From the NCBI RefSeq assembly GCF_017313765.1, contig NZ_JAFLNC010000003.1, forward strand, positions 1 to 64,000: a stretch of DNA of 64,000 bases, written 5' to 3'. Shown piece by piece: positions 1 through 10,462 of the stretch. Positions within the stretch are counted from its first letter, which is position 1. Each line of letters opens with the position of its first letter. The DNA is from Sneathiella sedimenti (GTDB lineage Bacteria; Pseudomonadota; Alphaproteobacteria; Sneathiellales; Sneathiellaceae). A model generated the notes under the pieces. It made no database searches. It was given only the letters and a program-made list of their open reading frames with translations, and was not told the DNA's origin. The position numbers were made by a program, and so were the translations under genes.

Positions 1-42
1 ACAGATGTTCCCGCCGGCGATTGAGGCAAAAAACAAAATTAA

Positions 43-119
<77 letters not shown>

Positions 120-345
120 AAACGTCATAATCCTCATAAACCACATGTTAATATTAGTACCGCAACGCTGACCGACTCGCGGTATATATTCTTGTGAGGA
201 AAGGGGCTCTTCATCGTTACAAAAAATTACATTATACAACTATAGACGTACAAGGCGGCGAAGTATGCCGCGTCGCCTGGGATCATCACCCGCGCTAAGA
301 CAGCAGAAAAGAATTTAAGCCTATGTTTCTAGTAGCGCGTTGCCG

Positions 346-2076
346 CTATTGCATCTCATCAATGATAACGCACCAATAAATTCCGCCATTAAGATATCCC
401 GCCATATCGCAATCAAACTGATTTCTTTCATGGCTAATTTCCGTCTTTAACCCTCTATCGGCTAATAGTCGTGTCCAGACTGCGAGACCGTCCTGGGTCG
501 ACGTCGATTGGAAATCCCGATAGGCCGGAGGATCATAGAACATTAGGAGTTTTACTTCCGGGAACAGAGATATTTTTTCAATCATCTCTGTTCGGGCATA
601 CAAGAGCCTGCTCTCACGGACGGCGCCGAGACCGCTCGCTAATATGCACCCCAAGAAGGACAGAAGCGCGACAAAGGCAAGAACGCGGGCAGCGAAGTCC
701 CACTTTTTCGCGTGGTTCAGTTTTATAAATGCGGCAATGAATAGGATGGCGCTCAGCCATGTGAAAGGAACATATCGGGCCCACCAGGATTCCGGGAAGA
801 ACATGGAAGCGAGGATCATCAGAGCGCCAAATAGGGCCAAGCCGTCCTCTGCACGGGTTGAAATAGCTCTGCTATGTTTTCGATGAGCGAGACGGCGGAT
901 GGTGAAGGCCGCGATAGCGGCAAGTAATGCCAGGCTGAAGAAAGGGCCAAAACCGCCACGGCGGGTATCAAACCTGAGATACTTGAACTCTGATAATTGA
1001 AATGTTCCCGGGATTTTGAGCTCGATAGGAGCATCAATCGGCCATTCACTGTGATCGGTTTGGGCGAAGATACCATAGACAAACTTCATAGGGGCAGATA
1101 GCGGGATCACATTTTCGGGCTCATTTCCCTTCATGATTTTAGAGACTGAAGGATACAGAAGCTGCCCGTGATCCAGGATATTGGTAACATAGGGCTTAAA
1201 CCCGATGACAGTGACGCCGAGGATGAAAGTAAACGCGAACAAGAGTCCCTTTTTTCGTATCCATAAAAGGCCACGCTTCAAAAGATCTCTATCTGCCCGT
1301 TGAATTGTAAGTTCTGCCACAAAGCCGGCAAAGACGATTAACGGTGTGTAGTAAAGGGCCGCTGTCTTGGTGTTTACCATCAGAATAATGCAACAGAGGG
1401 CGCTGAGGCGGGCGAGGCGATTTTCGCGAAATGCATCTGAGAGAAGGAATAGCGCGAGCGCCACGCCAAACAAGTAAAGCGGGGCGTCAACATAATGGGT
1501 TAAGAGTTGTCCGATGACGACGGGGTTTGCGACAAGGATGCCACTAAATATCAAAGCGGCTATCCGGGGAAACCGAGGTATATTTTCTGCGCAGCTATCC
1601 AGGAAAAAGCCGTATGACAGAAGGGCCACGGCCGCCATCAAGCCCACGATCAAGGCCTGTCCCGACATCAGCAATCCTGTAAGGCTGACAATGTAAGATT
1701 GGAGTACCCAGTAGCCATTGGGGTAGGAATCCACCCAAATATTATTATGCGGGGAAAAGAATGGATTCCATCCTTCGCCAATATCCCATATGGCACTCAA
1801 ATGGTAGGCATATCCATCAAAGCCCGGGTCATAGAAAGGGATGGTTGCGAAAGCCCAGATCAAAGTTATTGCCGCAAACAGGGCTAGTGCAATGAGACTT
1901 TGTCCCAGGCTCTTTTTTCCGGCCATTGTTGTCACTATGCCGAGTGTAATTAGGAGCGCGAAACCAAAGAAGATAAGCGGGGTGTGAAAAGTTTCAGTGG
2001 CGAAGCGGCTAACTATGAGCAGGGTAGCAAGGAAAAGGAAGACCGTGGATGCGCCGATATTCGCAAATTTAGACAT
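346..2076 (-). CDS. GT-C-type membrane glycosyltransferase-like protein, family A copy 1
   Basis: A 576-residue polytopic protein with roughly 11-13 hydrophobic segments. It is the first of four paralogues here (2141, 8576 and 10463 start the others). Conserved blocks shared by all four are an acidic first-loop motif (GFDGYAYHL), NNIWVDSYPNGYW, THYVDAPLY, NTKTA(A)LYY, GYKPYVTN, FDTRRGGFGP and FPESWWARYVPF. The early acidic loop followed by many membrane spans is the usual GT-C layout, where a lipid-phosphate sugar is used on the periplasmic side. The exact family, donor and acceptor are not recognised. The C-terminus carries Cys556 and Cys569, conserved in spacing in every copy. The ATG start at 2076 has AAGGA 9 nt upstream. 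Copy 2 lies 64 bp upstream in the same direction. Confidence 0.8.
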   Translation of the reverse strand: MSKFANIGASTVFLFLATLLIVSRFATETFHTPLIFFGFALLITLGIVTTMAGKKSLGQSLIALALFAAITLIWAFATIPFYDPGFDGYAYHLSAIWDIGEGWNPFFSPHNNIWVDSYPNGYWVLQSYIVSLTGLLMSGQALIVGLMAAVALLSYGFFLDSCAENIPRFPRIAALIFSGILVANPVVIGQLLTHYVDAPLYLFGVALALFLLSDAFRENRLARLSALCCIILMVNTKTAALYYTPLIVFAGFVAELTIQRADRDLLKRGLLWIRKKGLLFAFTFILGVTVIGFKPYVTNILDHGQLLYPSVSKIMKGNEPENVIPLSAPMKFVYGIFAQTDHSEWPIDAPIELKIPGTFQLSEFKYLRFDTRRGGFGPFFSLALLAAIAAFTIRRLAHRKHSRAISTRAEDGLALFGALMILASMFFPESWWARYVPFTWLSAILFIAAFIKLNHAKKWDFAARVLAFVALLSFLGCILASGLGAVRESRLLYARTEMIEKISLFPEVKLLMFYDPPAYRDFQSTSTQDGLAVWTRLLADRGLKTEISHERNQFDCDMAGYLNGGIYWCVIIDEMQ

Positions 2077-2140
2077 ACGTGGTTTCCTTAAGACCGCATT
2101 TTTGAATTTGCGTCATGTTTGGGTTGTTCCAGTACGGTAT

Positions 2141-3877
2141 TTATTCATTTTGAGGTGCTTTCGCACACCACAATATGTTGCCATCAAAGAAGCCCGACAT
2201 CTCGCAATCATCCTTATGAAATTCGGAGGTCATTTTGCTTTCGATCCCGCGCTCACGGAGAAGCGTTGCCCAGGTTTTATCGGAGTAGGTGATCGCCGTC
2301 GACTGATGATCTTTGATAACCCTGGGATCATGGATGAGTGTAAGCTCGATAATTGGGTAGTTCTTCATATTCTCGATAACGGCAGTTCTTTGATAGGTAT
2401 GCCAGCTCTGCCGGAGCGAACCAAGGATAGCAGACGCAATATTGCCGAAAAAGCAAAGGGCGATAATGGACATTAGAATCGCCGATGTCAGGGAGCGCGT
2501 CTTTCTTTCTCCGAAAAAGAGAGTGGAGATGGTTACCAGCAATACACCGAGCCACGTAAAGGGAACATAACGCGCCCACCAGGACTCCGGAAAAAATACT
2601 GATGCCAGGATCAGTATTAAGGCAAATAAAGCCAGTACATCGCCTTTGCTGCGCTCTCGGTCGTCATCTCCGCGGGCACGCGTAAATCGCGTTAAAGCAT
2701 ACAGGGCAATTGCAAGGATAAGGGCAAGACTAAAAAAGGGGCCAAAGCCGCCCCGGCGCGTGTCAAAATCGAGAGCTTTGAACTCAGAGAGTTGGAAGGT
2801 GCCCGGGATTTTCAGGTGGACAGGCGCCGTGACCAATACAGGCCAGACGCTATCTTCTGTCCGTGAGAATATTCCATAGAAAAACTTTACCGGTATCGAC
2901 AATGATTCCAGATTGTTCGGGATGTTCGTTGCCATGATCTTATCAACGGAAGGATAGAGCAGTTCTCCATGATCCATGACATTGGTGACATAGGGTTTAT
3001 ACCCGATGATGGTGATGCCGATAACAAACGCCAGCCCGAAAGGAATTCCCCGACGTTTGATCCAGTTAAAAATAAACTGGACATGTGAAATCGCAACATT
3101 TTTCAATACCCATCCGGCCATAAAGCTGGCGAAGACGATCATCGGTACGTAATAGAGCGAAGCCGTTTTGGTGTTTACCATCAGGATAATGCAGCCGATA
3201 GCACTCCATCTTGCAAGTCGGTTGTCAGAATAAGTATCAGATAAAAGAAATAGCGCTAATGCACTTCCCAAGAGATAAAGCGATCCGTCGATATAGTGGG
3301 TCATTATCTGGGTTAGGACGACCGGGTTTGCGACAATAACGAGGGCGAACAAAAGTCCCCAGAACATCTTAAGCCGAGACAGTCGGTCTGAAATATGGTC
3401 CTGAAAGAACCCGTAGGCAAGCAATGCAACCGCCGCCGTCAATCCGACAGTGAGGGACTTTCCCGAGAGCAACAACCCGGTCGTGGAGACGAGGTATGAT
3501 TGCAGCACCCAATAGCCGCTCGGGTAGGAATCAACCCAGATATTGTCATGAGACGATAGGAACGGGCTCCAACCTCGAGCCAGATCCCAAATAGCCGTCA
3601 AATGATAGGAATGGCCGTCATGTCCGGCGTCGTACAGAAACTGGGTCGCGATCGCCCAAATCGCGATAACCACCCAAAAACTGACAACTGCCGTCAGTGC
3701 CATGAGCGATGTCTTGTGTCCTCCGACTATCCGGAAGATCACGAAAATCAAAAAAGTGGCAAGTCCCAAAAATATCGCCGGGTGAAGGGTATTGGTAACC
3801 GGGATTCTGCTAATAATTAACAGGATGGAAAGAAACAGAAAGATCGCGGAAGAACCAACATTTGCAAATCGCGTCAT
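2141..3877 (-). CDS. GT-C-type membrane glycosyltransferase-like protein, family A copy 2
   Basis: A 578-residue multi-spanning paralogue of the neighbouring copy, with the same ordered blocks: GHDGHSYHL in the first loop, NNIWVDSYPSGYW, THYIDGSLY, NTKTASLYY, GYKPYVTN, FDTRRGGFGP and FPESWWARYVPF. The two terminal cysteines are Cys558 and Cys571. It is probably cotranscribed with copy 1 (64 bp gap) from the AT-rich region 3878-4231, which it shares with the divergent family B genes. Catalysis by an acidic residue in the first periplasmic loop is inferred from the GT-C fold class and is not demonstrated. No SD of full strength is seen; AAAGGGA lies about 11 nt before the ATG. Confidence 0.8.
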   Translation of the reverse strand: MTRFANVGSSAIFLFLSILLIISRIPVTNTLHPAIFLGLATFLIFVIFRIVGGHKTSLMALTAVVSFWVVIAIWAIATQFLYDAGHDGHSYHLTAIWDLARGWSPFLSSHDNIWVDSYPSGYWVLQSYLVSTTGLLLSGKSLTVGLTAAVALLAYGFFQDHISDRLSRLKMFWGLLFALVIVANPVVLTQIMTHYIDGSLYLLGSALALFLLSDTYSDNRLARWSAIGCIILMVNTKTASLYYVPMIVFASFMAGWVLKNVAISHVQFIFNWIKRRGIPFGLAFVIGITIIGYKPYVTNVMDHGELLYPSVDKIMATNIPNNLESLSIPVKFFYGIFSRTEDSVWPVLVTAPVHLKIPGTFQLSEFKALDFDTRRGGFGPFFSLALILAIALYALTRFTRARGDDDRERSKGDVLALFALILILASVFFPESWWARYVPFTWLGVLLVTISTLFFGERKTRSLTSAILMSIIALCFFGNIASAILGSLRQSWHTYQRTAVIENMKNYPIIELTLIHDPRVIKDHQSTAITYSDKTWATLLRERGIESKMTSEFHKDDCEMSGFFDGNILWCAKAPQNE

Positions 3878-4231
3878 CTACAGAAAATCCCTTTTTCACC
3901 ATTTCGCCCGGCAAACATTCGATACCATAAACAAACTAATAAACCATTGCCAGTAATGACGAAGTTGGAAATAGGGGGTCGGCAACGCGACTGATGATTA
4001 AGAAGGATCTGAAATGCATCTTAATTTATTAATTAGAGACTACATTGGAGGTCTTTAGAGCGAAAATTTTGTTAAGTATTTGTTTTAAGATAAAAAAATT
4101 TATTATTTCTTTAATCTAATATTTGATGACTTGACCCTTTCCTGCCGATCATTAGTATGAGGGCACCACGCTCGACGGACACAATACGAAATTTCCTTGT
4201 CGTAGACGATTGAAGAAGGCCAGAGTTGTAA
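3878..4231. promoter_or_regulatory. AT-rich divergent control region between GT-C families
   Basis: A 354-bp stretch without a credible gene separates copy A2 (minus) from copy B1 (plus). It is markedly AT-rich between about 4020 and 4130, unlike the coding DNA on either side. A plausible sigma-70 promoter for the plus strand is TTGACC (4131-4136), 16 bp, TAGTAT (4153-4158). No convincing operator palindrome was found. This is the only large divergent control region inside the array, so it probably sets expression of both families. Confidence 0.45.
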
Positions 4232-5596
4232 ATGTCAGAGCTGAAGTCCCAGGAACGTGCATATAATCCAGCCAATTTGTTTATTTGGATGGTCGGTACA
4301 TTACTTGCCTTGGGCGCTATCTATGACGGCATCGACTATATTTGGGGTAAAGGCTGGGCGCTAGATGAGTTGCGCACCATAGTGCAGCTTGTCATCGTGG
4401 ACGATGACTCCTGGTGGCCAATGTATAATGCCGCGAAAGCCCGTCTTTTGAATGCAGGCGTCTATCAAACGGTATTCTTTGAAGAGAGGATGAAGTTCCA
4501 ATATCCGCCGCTAAGCATTCTGCCGTTCATCATTTTCATTAAGATTGGTATGAGCTGGGAGACGATCCGGGAGGTTATGAATGCCATTTCTTTTGCCTCC
4601 ATATTGCTTATGGTCGCAATTGTATATTCTTTGATAGTGATCCTGTTCAAAAGATTTCCTATTTCCGGGAAGTTTGACTGGAAGTATAAAATTCCGTTTT
4701 TTGTTATTTCTCTTATCGGAACGTTTAGCTTCGACGCAATAGTCAGGGCGCAGTACCTGGGCCAGATTCAGGTCATTTTGGATTTACTGGTGTGTCTTGC
4801 TTTTCTGCTACTTCTCTTGAACCAGAAATATTTTTCGGGAGCATGCCTTGCATTGGCGGCATTGGTCAAACCCCAGCTAATACTGCTGTTTCTATGGGCG
4901 TTGATCCGCAAGGAAAAGGAAATAATGATTGGGATGATCGCCGTCTTTGTTCCCGCGGGGGCCCTTTCTCTCTATGTCTTTGGTTTTAGTGAGCATGTCC
5001 AATACCTGGAAACTCTGTCCCTCATGGGTAAACATGGCGAAGCCTATTGGCCAAACCAGAGTATCAATGGTCTCCTGCATCGATTGTTAAGTGACGTTGA
5101 TGCATTGACCTTCCCGGTCAATTCCTATGCACCCTATAATCCGTTTATTTATGGCGCCACCATCGTGACGACCGTGATGTTAATTTTGCTGGGTCTGTTT
5201 TTCCGCCCGGAATCATCAAGCCGTGGCCTTTCGCAGGACAGGAAGCTCACAGGTTATTCGCTCGATATGGCCACGATGCTTTTGTTAGTGACAATGGCAT
5301 CGCCGATAGCATGGTATCACCATTATGGCATTGTATGGCCATTCTACGTTGCTGCTTTTGTCGTTTTGTGTTGCCTCCGTTCCATACGGCGGAGTTGGCA
5401 GACTATCGTGATTGGCAGTTTATTAAGTGCAAGCTTTCTGCTGCTATCAAATAGATTTCCCGCGCTGACGAGTGAAGCCTTTTCTGCACCTCCCATAAAT
5501 CTGTTGCTATCACATTATCTTTTTGGGGCATTTCTGTTTCTGGCGGCCTTGTTGATGCTGCGCCGTACTTTGGCGGGTGAATACCGTAACAACTGA
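4232..5596 (+). CDS. GT87/DUF2029-like membrane glycosyltransferase, family B copy 1
   Basis: A 454-residue polytopic protein resembling the DUF2029/GT87 group, which in actinobacteria contains polyprenyl-phosphate-mannose-dependent mannosyltransferases. Motifs supporting this are DDSWWPMY in the first loop, KFQYPPLSILPF, a GQIQV segment, ALVKPQ in a membrane helix, and YWPNQSINGLLHRLL. The NQS-x-x-G(L) element is typical of the family. ASPIAWYHHYG lies near the C-terminal third. It is the first of three tandem plus-strand copies with gaps of 93 and 100 bp. None of the three has a clear SD sequence, so translation may be modest or leader-driven. Donor and acceptor are unknown. Confidence 0.82.
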   Translation: MSELKSQERAYNPANLFIWMVGTLLALGAIYDGIDYIWGKGWALDELRTIVQLVIVDDDSWWPMYNAAKARLLNAGVYQTVFFEERMKFQYPPLSILPFIIFIKIGMSWETIREVMNAISFASILLMVAIVYSLIVILFKRFPISGKFDWKYKIPFFVISLIGTFSFDAIVRAQYLGQIQVILDLLVCLAFLLLLLNQKYFSGACLALAALVKPQLILLFLWALIRKEKEIMIGMIAVFVPAGALSLYVFGFSEHVQYLETLSLMGKHGEAYWPNQSINGLLHRLLSDVDALTFPVNSYAPYNPFIYGATIVTTVMLILLGLFFRPESSSRGLSQDRKLTGYSLDMATMLLLVTMASPIAWYHHYGIVWPFYVAAFVVLCCLRSIRRSWQTIVIGSLLSASFLLLSNRFPALTSEAFSAPPINLLLSHYLFGAFLFLAALLMLRRTLAGEYRNN

Positions 5597-5689
5597 ACAC
5601 GCGCAGTATGGTAAAGTGTTAATAAATTTACGTTAATAAATATGCAGATAGGTCAGACAGATATTACTAGAACCGAAAGTTTGTAGATT

Positions 5690-7081
5690 ATGTTTCGAGA
5701 AATAAATAAAGATCCTGCAAGTCTTTATATAATAACAATGGGCATCTTGATCTCGCTTTTTCTAGTAAACGGTTTTTTTGATTACGTCTGGGGCTTTGGT
5801 TATACATTTTATGAGTTAAAGGCCGTATTGTTCCAGGCCATGGAACAGGATGACTCATGGCTACCGATGTATGAAGCGGCCTATGCCAGACGGGAATTTC
5901 CAGAACAAGGTATCTACGAAGTCGTTTTCTTCGAGCAAGGCATAAAGTTTCAGTATCCGCCAATAAGCTTGCTTCCGTACATGCTCCTGATCAAGCTTGG
6001 CCTTGGTCTCGCATCCATCATCAAAATTTCCTATGCTGTTTCGTTCCTGGCGATGCTTGGGGTTGCATTCTGCGGATATAAAATAGTTGTCCTACTTCTG
6101 GATAAATATGCGAACGAATATTTGATATCCAGACACGCTCATTTGGGCATCTTTCTTGTGTCATTGCTCGCCATATTTACATATCACCCGATTGTTATTG
6201 CCCAGTATCTCGGCCAGGTGCAGGTGATAATCGATCTGTTGATAAGCCTTGCCTTTCTGGCCTGGCTGAGCGAAAGAAAACATCTTGCGGGAATGGCGAT
6301 TGCGTTCGCGGCTTTAATAAAGCCGACTTTGGCTTTGGTGTTGCTCTGGGCGCTGATACGAAAAGAAACGGCCTGTTTTGTCGGGATGTTAGTCGTATTT
6401 ATTCCGGCCGGAATTATCTCTCTCGCCGTATTCGGATTTAACGAACATTTGGATTATCTCAAGGTGCTGTCATACATCGGCACTCACGGGGAGTCATTCT
6501 GGCCGAACCAGAGCATTAATGGTCTGCTTCACAGGCTTTTGGGGACAGCTAACCCTGGTGAATTTGATGCTTTTTCCTATTCGATGCACGACACATATGT
6601 TTATGCGGGCACTCTAATCTCTAGCGGCGCATTAATTTTGTTTGGATTGTTCTTTATCAAACCGAAGACCAACAACACCGTTGGTTCTGTACTTGACTTG
6701 GCAACGATGGTGCTCCTGGTGGTTATGGCCGCCCCTACGGCATGGACGCATCATTATGGTGTTTTGTGGCCGGCCTTTACGATGGCGATTATGATAGGGA
6801 TCATCCTCTTGCTGAATGGCCGAAGTCGTTACGCAAGGGCTGGCTTCATCTTGCTTTGCGTCGGCTATTTTCTCATATCGAATTATTTTACTTTTGCAGA
6901 CATTGAAGCCTTTTATGCGCCGCCGGTTAATTTAATTTTGTCTCATTTTCTGTATGGAGGCTTTATTACCTTATTCGCGCTCTTGCTACTTAGGTATGCC
7001 GCAGCTGGCGAATGGTCAGATTTAGAGGCCTCCGTTAAGGGCAAGGGTCTTCATAGTGCAAATTTTACGGAAGTGGAATAA
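5690..7081 (+). CDS. GT87/DUF2029-like membrane glycosyltransferase, family B copy 2
   Basis: A 463-residue paralogue of the flanking genes, with the same landmarks: DDSWLPMYEAA, KFQYPPISLLPY, GQVQVIIDLL, ALIKPTLAL, FWPNQSINGLLHRLL and APTAWTHHYG. It has a longer hydrophilic C-terminal tail of about 15 residues that is absent from copies 1 and 3. Many hydrophobic helices indicate an inner-membrane location with the acidic first loop facing the periplasm. The position inside a same-strand triplet supports cotranscription, although 93-100 bp gaps leave room for separate promoters. The role as a GT-C transferase is inferred from family resemblance. Confidence 0.8.
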   Translation: MFREINKDPASLYIITMGILISLFLVNGFFDYVWGFGYTFYELKAVLFQAMEQDDSWLPMYEAAYARREFPEQGIYEVVFFEQGIKFQYPPISLLPYMLLIKLGLGLASIIKISYAVSFLAMLGVAFCGYKIVVLLLDKYANEYLISRHAHLGIFLVSLLAIFTYHPIVIAQYLGQVQVIIDLLISLAFLAWLSERKHLAGMAIAFAALIKPTLALVLLWALIRKETACFVGMLVVFIPAGIISLAVFGFNEHLDYLKVLSYIGTHGESFWPNQSINGLLHRLLGTANPGEFDAFSYSMHDTYVYAGTLISSGALILFGLFFIKPKTNNTVGSVLDLATMVLLVVMAAPTAWTHHYGVLWPAFTMAIMIGIILLLNGRSRYARAGFILLCVGYFLISNYFTFADIEAFYAPPVNLILSHFLYGGFITLFALLLLRYAAAGEWSDLEASVKGKGLHSANFTEVE

Positions 7082-7181
7082 CTTGACCTCTTTTAGTCCA
7101 GTTGTAGTATTCAAACATCATCTGGAAATTCATATCAAGTTGACCAAATCATGCCGTAATCAGTCCGGATAGTTCATCTTT

Positions 7182-8540
7182 ATGTCCCAACGTCCCATTA
7201 AATCAGTTAATCCTGCCCTCCTTTTCATCTTGGTTGTCGGCGGGATAGTATTCCTTGGGATAGCTAAAGACGTGATAGATTATGTCCTTGGTGACACCTA
7301 TATTGCGACACTTACAAAGTCAGTCCTATTTCTTGATCTGATTTATTTTGATTCATGGTGGCCCATGACGGAGGCCGCGGTCGCGAAGCTCACCTTTCCG
7401 GATCAGGGGATCTATGAAAATGTTTTCTTCGAAAGACGTATAAAATTCCAGTATCCCCCAATCAGCATTCTGCCATTTTGGGTGGTTTACAAGTTTGATA
7501 TGAGTTGGGAGAGAGCGACAGAAATCGCAAATTTCGTGTCGTATTTATCTTTATTCGGTATCGTCATTTGCGGCTTTCAAACGATCATCGTAATCGCCAG
7601 GAAATATTATCTGGAATTTCAGGGATCTCCTGCTTTCCGCCTGGCCGCCTTTTTAATCGTTCTTATCGGTACTTTCAGCTTTTACCCGTTGATGTGGGGG
7701 CAGTTTATTGGCCAGGTTCAGGTCTTTATAGACTTGCTGATCAGTATTGCCTTTGTGGCATGGCTCATGGGAAGGAAGTACTTCTCGGGCATGATGATTG
7801 CGCTTGCCGCATTAATTAAGCCACAGTTCGCGCTCCTCCTTCTCTGGGCCTTATTTCGAAAAGAGAAGCACTTCTTGATAGGGCTGATGATTGTTTTCAT
7901 ACCTGCGGGGATCGTATCTCTCGCTCTATTCGGTTTTCAGGAACATGTGGATTACTTGAGGGCGCTTTCTCATATGGGCAAGCACGGGGAAGTGTATTGG
8001 CCAAATCAGAGCATCAACGGAGTACTGAACCGGTTATTGGTTGATGCGACGTCCTTGCAGTGGACATTGGAATCTTTCGCACCCTATAACCTGATCGTGC
8101 ATATCGGGACTATCGTCTCTACAGTTGTCTTTATCGCTGTGGGGTTATTCTATAAGCGGGAAACGGATGCGATCGCAGGAAGCGGGCCAACTATGGGCTC
8201 TGCTTTGGACCTCGCAACGATGCTTTTGGTTTGCACCATCGCATCACCAGTGGCATGGATCCACCATTACGGAATCTTGTTGCCCATTTTTCTTACCGCC
8301 TTTTTGACGGCCATTCACTCTATTTCGACGGAAGCCCGACTGTCATCGCTCCTTAATCTTCTGCTTCTATGTACAAGCTATTTTCTGTTAGCGAATTACT
8401 ATACCCTTGCGGAGCAGGAAGCCTTCAGCGAGCCACCGATTAACTTGCTTCAATCCCTGCATTTTTACGGGGCGCTTTTGCTGTTGATTACGCTCTTTTT
8501 GTTGAGAATTGACGTGGCAAGGAAGGCGCCGCTCAAATAG
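7182..8540 (+). CDS. GT87/DUF2029-like membrane glycosyltransferase, family B copy 3
   Basis: A 452-residue paralogue with DSWWPMTEAA in the first loop, KFQYPPISILPF, GQVQVFIDLL, ALIKPQFALLLLWAL, YWPNQSINGVLNRLL and ASPVAWIHHYG. The first acidic pair seen as DD in copies 1 and 2 is FD here (IYFDSWW), so only one Asp of that pair is kept. The gene ends 35 bp before the convergent family A copy 3, with no clear terminator in between. The hydrophobic profile is the same as the other two copies. Specific sugar and acceptor cannot be deduced. Confidence 0.8.
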   Translation: MSQRPIKSVNPALLFILVVGGIVFLGIAKDVIDYVLGDTYIATLTKSVLFLDLIYFDSWWPMTEAAVAKLTFPDQGIYENVFFERRIKFQYPPISILPFWVVYKFDMSWERATEIANFVSYLSLFGIVICGFQTIIVIARKYYLEFQGSPAFRLAAFLIVLIGTFSFYPLMWGQFIGQVQVFIDLLISIAFVAWLMGRKYFSGMMIALAALIKPQFALLLLWALFRKEKHFLIGLMIVFIPAGIVSLALFGFQEHVDYLRALSHMGKHGEVYWPNQSINGVLNRLLVDATSLQWTLESFAPYNLIVHIGTIVSTVVFIAVGLFYKRETDAIAGSGPTMGSALDLATMLLVCTIASPVAWIHHYGILLPIFLTAFLTAIHSISTEARLSSLLNLLLLCTSYFLLANYYTLAEQEAFSEPPINLLQSLHFYGALLLLITLFLLRIDVARKAPLK

Positions 8541-8575
8541 CTGTCGCCAATTCAGAGAAGTGAACCCTCGCGAAC

Positions 8576-10357
8576 TCAGTTTGGCTGTTTATTCGGTACC
8601 CTTGGGACGCACCAGAGTACATGCGCTTCCAGCCAGCCCAATTTCTCGCAGTATTCCTTCTCTCTAAATGGTATTTCCGTGCCGACGATACGGACGTGCA
8701 CACCGTTCTCGCGGAGCACCCGCGCCCAAACATTTGCCGCATCGGAAATTTGCTGGGACTGAAAGTCCCGCGTAATACGTATATCTTTTTCGATATATAT
8801 TTCAATGACGGGAGAGTCCTTCACGGCTTCAACGGCGTGAGTGGCTATTTGTACCCGCAGGCTTTGCTTCAGCGCCCCGCCTGCACCGGCCGCAACGCAT
8901 AGAAGAAATGACAGCATAGCAAGTCCCTGCAGAACCCGCGTTAATATCAGGAATTTTCCGTGCCCTGCCAGGAAAAGGGAGGCAACGGCGAAAAGGACGG
9001 CGCTAAGCCAGGTAAAGGGGACATAACGGGCCCACCAGGATTCCGGAAAAAACATGGAAATCAGGAGGAGCGCAAGAGCGAGTGTCGCCAGACTGTCCCC
9101 CTTGCGTGCCATTGCATAAGGCCCACTTGAAAGGCTTGCTATTCTGCAGAGCGCATAGGCGAGAATGGAGCTTAGCAGGGCCAGGCTGAACATGGGCCCG
9201 AACCCACCCCGCCGCGTGTCAAACCGAAGAATTTTGAATTCATCGATCGAAAATGTTCCAGGAAATTTGAGATTGATCTGGGAGTCGAACGGGTAGGGCC
9301 ACAATGTCCTCCCGGTTTCGGCAAATATACCGTAGAAAAACCCGACAGGTGCTGAAACGCCATTAACATTATTCGGAATATTATAGCTCATGATTTCCGT
9401 AACGGATGGATAGAGCAGTGCCAGATGATCTTGGAGATTGGTCACATAGGGTTTGTACCCGAGAACGATAATCGCAACAAAATACACGAACGCATATATG
9501 AGGCCTCGGGAAATGATCCATCGCACAGCACGTGGCAGGCAATTTCTAATACCTCCGTTCGCGACCAGGTCGGCCAGAAACCCCCCAATCACAATAAGGG
9601 GTACATAGTACAGATTGGCTGTTTTCGTATTGATCAGTAAGATGATGCAGCTGAGCACGCCCCACCTGGCAAGCTTATTGGGACTGCATGCATCTATCAT
9701 CAGAAAGAACACCAGACCGCAGCCAAGCAAGTAGAGCGGCGCGTCTGTGTAATGTGTCATGACTTGCGTCAGGACGATGGGGTTCCCGATGACAAGGCAG
9801 GCCAGGAATAGCGAGGTAAGTCTCTTGAACTTGGAGACATGATCCGCGCAATGCTCCAGGAAAAACCCGTAGGAAAGTATCGTGACGGTAACCATGAGCC
9901 CCGATAGTAGGGACTGACCGGATAGGATGAGCCCGGTTGTTGCGACGATATAGGATTGCAGCGCCCAATATCCGTTCGGATAGGAATCAATCCAGATATT
10001 GTTATGTGGGGTCGCAAGAGGGTTCCACCCTTCCGCCAAATCCCATATCGCCGTCAAGTGATAGGCATATTCATCATCGCCGGGTGAATAGAGCGGTGAT
10101 GTCGCATATGCCCAGAACAGAAGAAATATAGAAAAGCCGGTGATTGAGATCAGTGCCGTTCTTGACGCCCTTGGCCCGTCAACAAAATAAACCAGCAAAA
10201 TTGTCAGTATGACGGCAACCCCCAGATCCACATAGGGGGGAAGCATTGTGGCAATTGTAATACGGTTGACAATTAGCAGAAGCGCCAAAAAAATGAATAC
10301 TGAAGAGGCACTGACAATAGATAAACGTGTTTGCAAGCTATGACGATCGTGCTGCAA
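8576..10357 (-). CDS. GT-C-type membrane glycosyltransferase-like protein, family A copy 3
   Basis: The longest family A member at 593 residues. It keeps GDDEYAYHL, NNIWIDSYPNGYW, THYTDAPLY, NTKTANLYY, GYKPYVTN, FDTRRGGFGP and FPESWWARYVPF, plus terminal Cys570 and Cys583. The first-loop motif is GDDEYAYHL instead of GxDGxxYHL, the largest departure at the presumed active loop. The start is uncertain: TTG at 10357 has AGGGGG upstream, whereas TTG at 10336 would line up better with the N-termini of the paralogues but has no SD. Copy 4 lies 105 bp upstream on the same strand. Confidence 0.78.
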   Translation of the reverse strand: MQHDRHSLQTRLSIVSASSVFIFLALLLIVNRITIATMLPPYVDLGVAVILTILLVYFVDGPRASRTALISITGFSIFLLFWAYATSPLYSPGDDEYAYHLTAIWDLAEGWNPLATPHNNIWIDSYPNGYWALQSYIVATTGLILSGQSLLSGLMVTVTILSYGFFLEHCADHVSKFKRLTSLFLACLVIGNPIVLTQVMTHYTDAPLYLLGCGLVFFLMIDACSPNKLARWGVLSCIILLINTKTANLYYVPLIVIGGFLADLVANGGIRNCLPRAVRWIISRGLIYAFVYFVAIIVLGYKPYVTNLQDHLALLYPSVTEIMSYNIPNNVNGVSAPVGFFYGIFAETGRTLWPYPFDSQINLKFPGTFSIDEFKILRFDTRRGGFGPMFSLALLSSILAYALCRIASLSSGPYAMARKGDSLATLALALLLISMFFPESWWARYVPFTWLSAVLFAVASLFLAGHGKFLILTRVLQGLAMLSFLLCVAAGAGGALKQSLRVQIATHAVEAVKDSPVIEIYIEKDIRITRDFQSQQISDAANVWARVLRENGVHVRIVGTEIPFREKEYCEKLGWLEAHVLWCVPRVPNKQPN

Positions 10358-10462
10358 TTTCTGGCCCCCTCGGCTGCAACTTTTTGGAATTTAGCGTAAT
10401 GAAAATTGTCGTGACTGTCGCATTGTCACAAAATAGGGATTGGATGTCATCTTTGGCAATAA